NCBI GenBank assembly: GCA_964250775.1
Contig: CAXUHK010000040.1
Location: forward strand, 1-27,419
Length of the DNA stretch: 27,419 nt
DNA from: CAVRQM01 sp964250775
GTDB taxonomy: Bacteria; Pseudomonadota; Alphaproteobacteria; Acetobacterales; Acetobacteraceae
Reading direction: 5' to 3'
Shown: one piece after another, positions 12,973-21,058 of the stretch
Numbering within the stretch: position 1 is the stretch's first letter
Layout: the number at the start of each line of letters is the position of its first letter
Position numbers and translations under genes: made by a program
Notes under the pieces: generated by a model
The model's database searches: none
Told to the model about the DNA's origin: nothing
The model's input: only the letters and a program-made list of their open reading frames with translations

Positions 12973-14940
12973 ATGTCGCAGCAGACCGGATCGCCACCCG
13001 GCCTCGCCGTCCGCCATCCGGCACGGGTCGACCCCGCGGCGACGCCCGGCGTCCAGGGCCTGACCATGCTGATGGTCGGCGTGGTGGTCATCGCAGCGCT
13101 GTACCTCGGCCGCGAGGTGCTGATCCCGATCGTGCTGGCGGTGCTGCTGAGCTTCGTGCTGGTGCCGCTGGTGTCGCTGCTGCAACGCCTCCATTTGCCG
13201 CGTGTGCCGGCGGCGTTGCTGTCGGTCGTGCTGGCGCTGGGGGTGATCCTGGCGCTCGCCGGCTTGATCGGCACCCAGATCGCCCAGCTCGTGACCGACA
13301 TCCCGCGCTACCAGGTCGTGATCCAGCCGAAGATCGAGGCCGCCCGCGCGATGACGCTCGGCCGGATGTCGGAAATGATGCGCCAATTCGGCCACGACCT
13401 CGACAACGCCGGCGCCGCCAAGCCGTCGGCGGCGGCTCCCAACCCCGACGCCGCCAAGCCGCCGCTGCCGGTCGAGGTGCACGCGCCCACCCCGTCGCCG
13501 CTGGAACTGGCGCAACGCATCCTGGAGCCGGTGCTGAGCCCGCTGGCGACCACCGGCATCGTGTTCGTGGTGGCGATCTTCATCCTGCTGCAGCAGGAAG
13601 ACCTGCGCGACCGGATGATCCGGCTGATCGGCTCCAGCGACCTGCACCGCACCACCATGGCGATGGACGACGCGGCGCGGCGGCTCAGCAAGTACTTCCT
13701 GACCCAACTCGCGATCAACGCCGGGTTCGGCGTGCTGATCGGCCTCGGCTTGGCGCTGGTCGGCGTGCCCAGCGCCGCCCTCTGGGGCGTGATCGCGGCG
13801 CTGCTGCGCTTCGTGCCGTATGTCGGCTCGTTCGCCTCGGCCGTGCTGCCGATCCTGCTCGGGGCCGCCGTCGATCCGGGCTGGTCCACCGCGATCAGCG
13901 CGGCGCTGCTGTTCCTGGTGCTGGAGACGGTGACGGGGCAGGTGGTGGAGCCGATGGTCTACGGCCACAGCACCGGCCTGTCGCCGTTCGCCGTCATCAT
14001 CGCCGCGATCTTCTGGGGCTGGCTGTGGGGCGGCATCGGCCTCATCCTGTCGACGCCGCTGACGCTCTGCCTGGTCGTGCTGGGGCGGCACGTGACGCGG
14101 CTCGAGTTCCTCGACGTGCTGCTGGGCGACCGCCCGGCGCTGACTCCGGTGGAGAACTTCTACCAGCGCATGTTGTCGGGCGATCCCGAGGAGACGCTGC
14201 GCCAAGCCGAGACCCTGCTGAAGGACCGCTCGCTCACGTCATATTACGACGAGGTGGCGATCCCGGGCTTGAAGCTCGCCGCCAACGACGCGATCCGCGG
14301 CGTGCTCACGGAGGCGCAGCTCGCCCGGTTGCAGGGCGCGGTCGACGAGCTGATCCACGACCTCGCCCACCATTCCGACGCCGACCCGGCGATCGCGCCC
14401 ACCGGCAAGGCCGAGGCGGCGGTGGCGCCTCCGGCCGCCGAGCGCGCCTTGGAGCGCCACCCGCCGCCGCACCGGACCGCCCCCGACGGCGACCGCCGCG
14501 CGCCGGGTTGGCGGTCGGCCAAGCCGGTGCTGTGCATCGCCCGCAACGGCCCGCTCGACGGCGCCGTGGCGATGATCCTGGCCCAGTTGCTCGACCGTCA
14601 CGGGCTGGGCGCCAGCGTGGTGTCCAGCGACGCCGTGGCGCCGGCGATGATCGGCCAGTTGGACACCTCCGGCGTCGCGATGGTCTGCATCGTCTTCCTC
14701 GACGTCAGCAACAGCTCCACCCGCCTGCGCTACCTGCTGCGCCGGCTGCGCCAGCGCCTCGGCGACGGCCTGCCGATCGCCACCGGGTTCTGGCCGGCGG
14801 GCGAGGCGACGCCGGAGGAGCGGGCGCGGCAAGACGCGGTGGAGTCGGATTCGAGCTTCACCTCGTTGCACGACGCGGTGGAGGCCTGCCTGGACGCGGT
14901 CTATGCCGGCCAGGAGCGGGAAGAGGCAGTCACCGCCTGA
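12973..14940 (+). CDS. AI-2E/PerM-family permease with C-terminal cytosolic domain
   Basis: The 655-residue membrane protein starts at ATG 12973 behind GGAGG. Residues 30-70, 80-108, 190-206 and roughly 245-370 are hydrophobic helices. They carry the family pattern of re-entrant and C-terminal helices, including RRLSKYFLTQLAINAGFG, LLRFVPYVGS, EPMVYGHSTGLSP and LSTPLTLCLVVLGRH. Members export autoinducer-2 or exchange ions such as Na+/H+; the substrate cannot be read from sequence. Residues 140-185 form a Pro/Ala-rich insert, longer than usual. The C-terminal region (about 395-645) is soluble. Its part around 517-610 (PVLCIARNGPLDGAVAMILAQLL, MVCIVFLD) looks like an alternating beta-alpha fold. 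It converges with, and overlaps by 11 bases, the gene on the other strand. Confidence 0.9.
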   Translation: MSQQTGSPPGLAVRHPARVDPAATPGVQGLTMLMVGVVVIAALYLGREVLIPIVLAVLLSFVLVPLVSLLQRLHLPRVPAALLSVVLALGVILALAGLIGTQIAQLVTDIPRYQVVIQPKIEAARAMTLGRMSEMMRQFGHDLDNAGAAKPSAAAPNPDAAKPPLPVEVHAPTPSPLELAQRILEPVLSPLATTGIVFVVAIFILLQQEDLRDRMIRLIGSSDLHRTTMAMDDAARRLSKYFLTQLAINAGFGVLIGLGLALVGVPSAALWGVIAALLRFVPYVGSFASAVLPILLGAAVDPGWSTAISAALLFLVLETVTGQVVEPMVYGHSTGLSPFAVIIAAIFWGWLWGGIGLILSTPLTLCLVVLGRHVTRLEFLDVLLGDRPALTPVENFYQRMLSGDPEETLRQAETLLKDRSLTSYYDEVAIPGLKLAANDAIRGVLTEAQLARLQGAVDELIHDLAHHSDADPAIAPTGKAEAAVAPPAAERALERHPPPHRTAPDGDRRAPGWRSAKPVLCIARNGPLDGAVAMILAQLLDRHGLGASVVSSDAVAPAMIGQLDTSGVAMVCIVFLDVSNSSTRLRYLLRRLRQRLGDGLPIATGFWPAGEATPEERARQDAVESDSSFTSLHDAVEACLDAVYAGQEREEAVTA

Positions 14941-16377
14941 TGCGGTTGCCCAGCACGTAGCCGAACAGGCCGATCATCACCACGCCCACGATGTACTGCA
15001 GGCTGGTGACGAAGTAGACGAAGTGGCTGGCGGGCTTCATGCCGATGTCCGGCGTGTTGGAGGTCGCCATGTTGAGGAAGCTGAACCCGAGCAGGTCGAT
15101 GACGTTGCGGTCCGGCCGGGCCTGCGCGTCGCCGCCGTGCAGCAGGCTGCCGGTGATGCCGTAGAAGGCCGCGAACGCCACCATCGCCACCAGGTACGCC
15201 CGGCCCACGCGCGGCAGGCTCTCGCCGTAGTCGCACAGCCATTCGGCGAAGGCGTCGGCCGCGAAACGCACCGCCTCCGGCAGCGCCTCGCGCCAGCGCC
15301 GCTCCCGCAACGCCGCGGCGGCGAGCCGTGGGGGGGGGGCCCCCCCCCCCCCCCCCCCCCCCCCGCGCCCCCCCCCATGCGCCGGGCGGCGCGGTACGAC
15401 AGGCTGGCCGCCTCCGGCACGCCCAGGCTGCGGAAGTTGCGCTCGAGCGTGAGATAGGCCTGGCGCGCCTCCTCCCACTGGCCCGCCGCCTGCTCGCCTA
15501 CCATGCCGCCGAGCTGTTCGAACCCCATACGGGTGGTTTCCAGCCACGCGCCGGCGATGCGGACGTGGCGCAGGTTGCACACCGAGAGGTTGACGCGCGG
15601 CAGGCTCGCGTCGGTCAGGTCGCAGCCTTCCAGGTCGGCGCCGGTGAGCGTGGCTCCGCGCAGGTTCGCCCCGCGCAGCTTGGCGCCGTGGAAATTGGCC
15701 TTCTTCAGGTCGGCGCCCTCGAAATCGGCCCCGTTCAGGTCGGCGCCGGCGAAGTTCGCCTCGGCACCGCGCGCGCCGCGGAACGCGGCGTTGGTGGCTT
15801 CGGCGCCTTCGAAGCGTGCGCCCCACAGGTCGGTGCCGGAGAACTCGGCGTTGTCGAGCAGGGCGCCGGTGAAGTCGGCGAACCGCAGCACCGCGCCGTT
15901 GAACCGCGCGTCCTCCAGCATGGCGTCCTGGAACTTCGCCTCGCTGGCGGCGACGGCGGCGAAGTCGGCGCCGATCAGGTCGGCCCCGGTGAAGCGCGCG
16001 GCCTCGATCCTGGCCCCGCGCAGCACCGCCGAGCGCATCGCGGCGCCGCTGAAATCGGCGGCCTTCAGGTCGGCGCCGGAGAAGTGCGCGTCCTGCAGGT
16101 TGGCGGCCCCGAACCGCGCGCCGGGCAACGTTGCGGCGCTGCCGTCCCACCATGGCGGCGGCGCGGCCGCTTCCTGCACCTGCGGCAGCAGGCTTTCGCG
16201 GTCGAGCCGGATGCCTTGCAGCGACAGGCGACCTGCGTCCAGCGCCGGCAGCACGAGCGCGCCGCCTTGCGCCGCCCCCAGCAGCCCGAGCAGATGTTGG
16301 GTGCGCTGCTGCGGCGTGCTCTCGGCCAGCATCGCCTCAAGGTCGCTCGCGGCGAGGGAAGGCGGGAGATCGTTCAT
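14930..16377 (-). CDS. Pentapeptide-repeat protein fused to a two-helix pore-like domain; frame broken by a G/C tract
   Basis: The ATG at 16377 overlaps the ackA stop (ATGA). Residues 1-80 are a helical lead-in. About residues 85-285 are a run of A(D/N)Lxx/F pentapeptides (FSGADLKAADF, FTGADLIGADF, FAGADLNGADFEGADL) that fold as a right-handed square beta-helix. The frame is intact to residue 334 (codon 15378-15376) and then enters a 47-base G/C homopolymer block. Beyond the block the continuation is in another frame. It encodes some 130 residues with helices YLVAMVAFAAFYGITGSLL and LQYIVGVVMIGLFGYVLGN flanking a pore-loop-like segment LNMATSNTPDIGMKP. It ends at 14930. The layout resembles pentapeptide-plus-ion-channel-2 proteins. 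The break is probably an assembly error, but could be a real frameshift. Confidence 0.75.
15330..15376. repeat. 47-base G/C homopolymer block inside a coding sequence
   Basis: On the plus strand it reads ten G, then 25 C, then GCG, then nine C. The flanks return at once to ordinary coding sequence of one gene, but in different frames. Nothing else in the window resembles it. The ten G followed by C could also fold as a G10-C10 hairpin. Runs this long are hard to sequence and assemble, so the true length and even the content are doubtful. Confidence 0.95.
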
Positions 16378-17546
16378 GCGGCCGCGAGCACGGCCGCGGT
16401 GTGGCGGGCGATGACCGCCTCCTCGTCGGTCGGCACGACCCACGCCTCGACGGCGCTGGCATCGGTGCTGACGCGGCCGGCGCCAGCCCGGTTGGCGGCC
16501 GGATCGAGCGCCACGCCCATCCACGCCAGTTGCCGGCAGGCGGCGTCGCGCAGCGCCGCGTCGTGCTCGCCGATGCCGCCGGTGAACACGATGCCGTCCA
16601 CCCCTTGCAGCGACGCCCCCATTGCCGCCAGGAGCTGCACGAGGCGATGCACGAACACGGCGATGGCGGCCTGCGCCGTGGCGCCGCCGTCAGCGCGCAA
16701 CGCCCGCATGTCGCCGCTGACGCCGCTCACGCCGAGCAGGCCGGAGCGGTGATACAGTGTCTGCTCGATCGCGTTCGCGTCCATGCCGAGGCTCTGCATC
16801 ATATACAGTAATGCGCCCGGATCGAGCGCGCCGCAGCGGGTGCCCATCACCAGGCCATCCAGCGTCGAGAAGCCCATCGTGGTGTCGACGCTGCGGCCGG
16901 CGCGCAAGGCGCACAGGCTGGCGCCGTTGCCCAGATGCGCCAGCACCGCCCGGCCGGCTGCCAGCCGGGGCGACAATTCCGCGACCCGGCCGGCCACGAA
17001 CTCGTACGACAGGCCATGGAAGCCGTAACGCCGCAGCCCGCCTGCGGCCAACTCCCTTGGCAGGGCCAGGTCGGCGGCAGTGTCCGGCATCGCGTGGTGG
17101 AAAGCGGTGTCGAAGCACGCGACCTGCGGCACGCCCGGTCGTAGCCGCTTGATGGCGCGGATCGGCGACAGGTTGTGCGGCTGGTGCAGCGGGGCCAACG
17201 GGGCCAGCGCGTCGAGCGCCCGCAACACCTTCCCATCGACGCGGACCGGCGCCGAGAACTGGCGGCCGCCATGAACCACGCGATGACCGACGGCGGCGAG
17301 GGAGTGCCGGCCGACATGCGCCGTCACCCAATCCAGCAGGTCGCCCAGCAGCGTTTCCTGCTCGGTGCCCGGCGGCCAGTCGCGCGGTTCGGCGGCGCTT
17401 GCGCCGTCATGCGCCCGCAGCCTGGGAGTGTCGCCGATGCCCTCGACCGAGCCGCGCCAGCGCGGGGCGGCGTCGACCGCATCGGCGTCGAACACCGCGA
17501 ACTTGAGGCTGGACGAACCGGCGTTCAGGGTCAGCAACAGGCTCAT
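16374..17546 (-). CDS. ackA: Acetate kinase
   Basis: AckA interconverts acetyl phosphate plus ADP with acetate plus ATP. The 390-residue protein from ATG 17546 has the family length. Signatures include LTLNAGSSSLKF at the start, GHRVVHGG, ACFDTAFHHAMP, RRYGFHGLSYEF, AHLGNGASLCA, GFSTLDGLVMGTRCG and TGGIGEH near the end. A GTG two codons earlier is possible, but GGAG is better spaced (nine bases) for the ATG. No pta or phosphoketolase gene lies nearby, so the source of acetyl phosphate is not visible. It overlaps the pentapeptide-channel gene by four bases, indicating co-expression, and is divergent from a small acidic protein gene. Confidence 0.97.
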   Translation of the reverse strand: MSLLLTLNAGSSSLKFAVFDADAVDAAPRWRGSVEGIGDTPRLRAHDGASAAEPRDWPPGTEQETLLGDLLDWVTAHVGRHSLAAVGHRVVHGGRQFSAPVRVDGKVLRALDALAPLAPLHQPHNLSPIRAIKRLRPGVPQVACFDTAFHHAMPDTAADLALPRELAAGGLRRYGFHGLSYEFVAGRVAELSPRLAAGRAVLAHLGNGASLCALRAGRSVDTTMGFSTLDGLVMGTRCGALDPGALLYMMQSLGMDANAIEQTLYHRSGLLGVSGVSGDMRALRADGGATAQAAIAVFVHRLVQLLAAMGASLQGVDGIVFTGGIGEHDAALRDAACRQLAWMGVALDPAANRAGAGRVSTDASAVEAWVVPTDEEAVIARHTAAVLAAA

Positions 17547-17547
17547 C

Positions 17548-17572
17548 GCCACGAACTCCGCACTGTCGTGGC
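17548..17572 (-). promoter_or_regulatory. Inverted repeat spanning the ackA ribosome binding site
   Basis: GCCACGA (17548-17554) and its exact complement TCGTGGC (17566-17572) flank an 11-base loop that contains the ackA GGAG. In the ackA message the hairpin would place the Shine-Dalgarno sequence in the loop and pair the bases just before the ATG. It could also be an operator in the 70-base divergent region. The evidence is the symmetry alone. Confidence 0.3.
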
Positions 17573-17616
17573 CGGGGCCACGCTGCTAAGCAGTCCCCGC
17601 TGCGAAAGGAGACGGC

Positions 17617-17883
17617 ATGACGGCCAAGGACGCGGACCCGACCATCGTGGACCTGGAAAAGAACGAGGTTGCGCTCATCATCGGTGAAGAGGAAGGCGTG
17701 ATGTCGGTCCGCGTGGTGACGGCTACCGAAATCGCCGAGGATGCCCCGGTCATCCCGCGTCCGCAGGAGATCACCCTGGCACTCGCGATGCGGCTGCTGA
17801 AGGATCCCGACTTCCACGACGACGTGCTCGACTGGTACGACGAGCACCAGGACGACCCCGACGAGGACGACGTCGAGGATTAA
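17617..17883 (+). CDS. Small, strongly acidic hypothetical protein
   Basis: The 88-residue protein starts at ATG 17617 with an ideal AAAGGAG six bases upstream. It contains 27 Asp/Glu against about six Lys/Arg. The first half (DLEKNEVALIIGEEEGVMSVRVV) could form a short beta sheet, and the middle (ITLALAMRLLKDPDFHDDVLDWYDEH) a helix. The last 15 residues are almost all acidic. No signal peptide or membrane helix is present, so it is probably cytosolic. I do not recognise the family. It is divergent from ackA and ends nine bases from the convergent RND permease stop. Its codon use matches the genome and the ribosome binding site is strong, so I regard it as a real gene. Confidence 0.8.
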   Translation: MTAKDADPTIVDLEKNEVALIIGEEEGVMSVRVVTATEIAEDAPVIPRPQEITLALAMRLLKDPDFHDDVLDWYDEHQDDPDEDDVED

Positions 17884-17892
17884 GGTCCCGCC

Positions 17893-20800
17893 TCAGTCGG
17901 CGGTGGCTCCGAGCTTCTCGGCCAGATGCGGCAGTCGGCCGCGCCGCCGTGGCGACAGCCATCCCTGCAGACGGTCCAGGTAGAGGTACACGACCGGCGT
18001 CGTATACAGCGTCAGCACCTGGCTGACCATCAGGCCGCCGACCATGGCGAAGCCGAGCGGGCGGCGCAGCTCGGACCCGGCGCCATGGCCCAGCATCAGC
18101 GGCAGGCCGCTCAGGATGGCCGCCATCGTGGTCATCAGGATCGGCCGGAACCGCAGCAGGCAGGCCTGGCGGATGGCGTTGAGCGGCGTCTCGCCGTCGC
18201 GGCGCTCGGCCGAGATGGCGAAGTCGACCATCATGATGCCGTTCTTCTTGACGATGCCGATCAACAGGATGACGCCGATCAGCGCGATGATCGACAGGTC
18301 GTAGCCGAACAGCAGCAGCATCATGAACGCGCCGACGCCGGCCGAGGGCAGGGTCGACAGGATGGTGATCGGCAGGATGTAGCTCTCGTACAGGATGCCG
18401 AGGATGATGTAGACCGCGATCAGGGCGGCGGCGATCAGGTACGGCTCGGTCGAGAGCGAGGACTGGAACGCCTGCGCGGTGCCCTGGAACGAGCCCTGCA
18501 GCGTCGCCGGCGCGTTCAACTGCGCCATGGCGCCGTTGATCGCGGTCACGGCCTGGCCGAGCGCCGCCCCCGGGGCCAGGTTGAACGAGATCGTCACCGC
18601 CGGGAACTGGCTCTGATGGCTGAACGACAGCGGCTGCACGCGGCTGGTGTCCAGCTTGACGAAGCTCGACAGCGGCACCGTGGCGCCGCTGGCACTCTTG
18701 ACATACAGCTTGCGCAGCGTGGCCAGGTCGCCGCGCAGCGCGTCCGGCACCTCCAGGATCAGGTGGTACGAGTTGATCTGCGTGAAGTACTGCGCGATCT
18801 GCCGTTGCCCGAACGCGTCGTTGAGCGTGTCGTCGATCAGTTGCGGCTGGATGCCGAAGCGCGAGGCGGTATCACGGTCGATGGTGAGCGTCGCGGTGCC
18901 GCCGGCGAGCTGCTGGTCGGTCGCCACGTCGCGCAGCTCCGGCACGGCCTTCAGCTTCTCCAGCACCTTCGGCGCGAAGCTATAGAGTTCAGTGGAATCC
19001 GAATCCTGCAGCGTGAACTGGTAGAGCGTCTTGGACACCCGCGCGCCGACCTTCACGTCCTGCGCCGCCTGCATGAACATTTGGCCACCCTCGATGCGGG
19101 CGATCTTCGGCCGCAACCGCGCAATGACCTGCTGCGCCGAGGAGTGGCGCTCGTCGAACGGCTTCAGCGTTATGTAGAAGCGGCCGTTGTTCGCGGTCTG
19201 GCCGCCACCCCCCGCGCCGATGCTGCCGGAGAAGCCCTGGATGTCGGGATCGGCGGCCAACAACTCGCCGAGCGCGTGTTGGCGGTCCTTCATCTGCTGG
19301 AACGAGATGTCCTGCGCGCCCTCGGTCACGGCGATCAGCAGGCCGTTGTCCTGGTCCGGGAAGAAGCCCTTCGGCACGGTGATGAACAGGAAAACGGTCA
19401 GGCCGAGGGTGGCGAAGAACACCATCAAGGTGAGGAACTGGAACCGCAGCACGATGTCGAGCGTGCGGCGGTAGAAGCCCAGCATCGCGTCGAACGCGCC
19501 CTCGATGACGCGGTAGAACCGGCCGTGCTGCGCCGTGTGGCCGCGCAGGAAGCGCGAGCACATCATCGGCGTGAGCGTCAACGAGATCACCGCCGACATC
19601 ACCACCGCGATCGCCACCGTGACCGCGAACTCGCGGAACAGCCGGCCGACGATGCCGCCCATCAGCAGCAGCGGGATGAACACCGCGATCAGCGACACGC
19701 TGATAGAGACGATGGTGAAGCCGATCTCGCCGGCGCCCTTCAGCGCCGCGTCGAGCGGCCTCATACCTTCCTCGATGTGGCGGTAGATGTTCTCCAGCAT
19801 GACGATGGCGTCGTCGACCACGAAGCCCACCGAGATGGTCAGCGCCATCAGCGACAGGTTGTCGAGGCTGTAGTCCATCACGTACATCACGGCGCAGGTG
19901 CCGATCAGCGCCAGCGGCACGGTGACGCTCGGGATGATGGTGGCCCACAAGTTGCGCAGGAACAGGAAGATCACCATCACGACCAGTGCCACCGAGAGCA
20001 TCAGGGTGAACTCGACGTCCTTGACCGAGGCGCGGATGGTGAGCGTGCGGTCGCTGACGATGTTGACGTGGACGGAGGGCGGGATGTCGGCGATCAGCTT
20101 CGGCAGCCGCGCCTTGATCGCGTCCACCGTGTCGATCACGTTGGCCGAGGGCTGCTTGAAGATGATCAGCAGGATGGCGGAGTGGTTGTTCTGCGTCGCC
20201 GCCTGCAGCGCGTTCTCCGGCCCGTCGACCGCGACGCCGAGGTCGCGCACCCGCACCGGCGCGCCGTTGCGGTAGGCAAGGATGACGTTGTTGTATTCCT
20301 TCGCCTTGGTGAGCTGGTCGTTGTCGTAGATGGTGTAGGCGCGCGTGGCGCCGTCGATCGAGCCCTTGGCGTTGTCGACCGTGGCGTTCACCAGCATGGC
20401 GCGCACGTCCTCCAGCGTCATGCCCATCGCCGCCAAGCGCGCCGGGTCGACCTGCACCCTGACCGCACGCTTCTGCTCGCCGCCGATCAGCACCTGCGAC
20501 ACGCCGCTGACCTGGCTCAACTGCTGCGACAGGATGTTGTCGGCGTAGTCGTCGACGTTGATCAGCGGCTGCTCGTCCGACGTCAGCGCCATGATGAGGA
20601 TCGGGCTGTCGGACGGGTTGACCTTGCGGTAGGTGGGCGGGCTCGGCAGCGTCTTGGGCAACTGGCCGCCGGCGGCGTTGATCTCGGACTGGATGTCCTG
20701 CGCCGCCGCGTCGATGTTGCGGTTGAGGTCGAACTGGACCAGCACCGTGGTCTGCCCCAGCACGCTCAGCGACGTCATCTGCGACACGCCGGGGATCTGC

Positions 20801-21015
20801 GAGAACTCGCGCTCCAGCGGCTGCGCCACGGTCGACGCCATGGTCTCGGGGCTGGCGCCCGGCAGCGACGCGGTGACGGAGATGGTGGGGAAATCGACGC
20901 GAGGCAGCGGCGCCACCGGCAGCAGCGGGTAGGCGGCGAGGCCCACCAGGAGCAAGGCCGCCATCAGCAGCGAGGTCGCGATGGGCCGGCGGATGAAGGG
21001 GGAGGAGATGCTCAT
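17893..21015 (-). CDS. RND-family multidrug efflux permease (MdtB/MdtC/AcrB type)
   Basis: The 1040-residue inner-membrane transporter is driven by proton antiport and exports hydrophobic compounds through a tripartite complex. It begins SISSPFIRRPIATSLLMAALLLVG, the first helix of HAE1-type permeases. The usual two repeats of six helices around large periplasmic loops are visible. The proton-relay aspartates are Asp401-Asp402 in SVGFVVDDAIVMLENI. GQTTVLVQFDLNRNIDAAAQDIQ and GILYESYILPITILSTLPSA are further family signatures. The VDD-type motif and the sequence around it resemble MdtB/MdtC more than AcrB. The ATG at 21015 is chosen because the family start follows at once. It lies 43 bases after the adaptor gene. 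No second permease and no outer-membrane factor are in the window. Confidence 0.95.
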   Translation of the reverse strand: MSISSPFIRRPIATSLLMAALLLVGLAAYPLLPVAPLPRVDFPTISVTASLPGASPETMASTVAQPLEREFSQIPGVSQMTSLSVLGQTTVLVQFDLNRNIDAAAQDIQSEINAAGGQLPKTLPSPPTYRKVNPSDSPILIMALTSDEQPLINVDDYADNILSQQLSQVSGVSQVLIGGEQKRAVRVQVDPARLAAMGMTLEDVRAMLVNATVDNAKGSIDGATRAYTIYDNDQLTKAKEYNNVILAYRNGAPVRVRDLGVAVDGPENALQAATQNNHSAILLIIFKQPSANVIDTVDAIKARLPKLIADIPPSVHVNIVSDRTLTIRASVKDVEFTLMLSVALVVMVIFLFLRNLWATIIPSVTVPLALIGTCAVMYVMDYSLDNLSLMALTISVGFVVDDAIVMLENIYRHIEEGMRPLDAALKGAGEIGFTIVSISVSLIAVFIPLLLMGGIVGRLFREFAVTVAIAVVMSAVISLTLTPMMCSRFLRGHTAQHGRFYRVIEGAFDAMLGFYRRTLDIVLRFQFLTLMVFFATLGLTVFLFITVPKGFFPDQDNGLLIAVTEGAQDISFQQMKDRQHALGELLAADPDIQGFSGSIGAGGGGQTANNGRFYITLKPFDERHSSAQQVIARLRPKIARIEGGQMFMQAAQDVKVGARVSKTLYQFTLQDSDSTELYSFAPKVLEKLKAVPELRDVATDQQLAGGTATLTIDRDTASRFGIQPQLIDDTLNDAFGQRQIAQYFTQINSYHLILEVPDALRGDLATLRKLYVKSASGATVPLSSFVKLDTSRVQPLSFSHQSQFPAVTISFNLAPGAALGQAVTAINGAMAQLNAPATLQGSFQGTAQAFQSSLSTEPYLIAAALIAVYIILGILYESYILPITILSTLPSAGVGAFMMLLLFGYDLSIIALIGVILLIGIVKKNGIMMVDFAISAERRDGETPLNAIRQACLLRFRPILMTTMAAILSGLPLMLGHGAGSELRRPLGFAMVGGLMVSQVLTLYTTPVVYLYLDRLQGWLSPRRRGRLPHLAEKLGATAD

Positions 21016-21058
21016 GCGCGCAGATCCATCGTGAGCCGAAGTGGCGGACGAGGTTTTA

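Noticed and set aside
9818..13063. Frame of over 1000 codons antisense to the histidine kinase
   Set aside because: Shadow of a GC-rich gene; the kinase strand has all its family motifs and this one has none.
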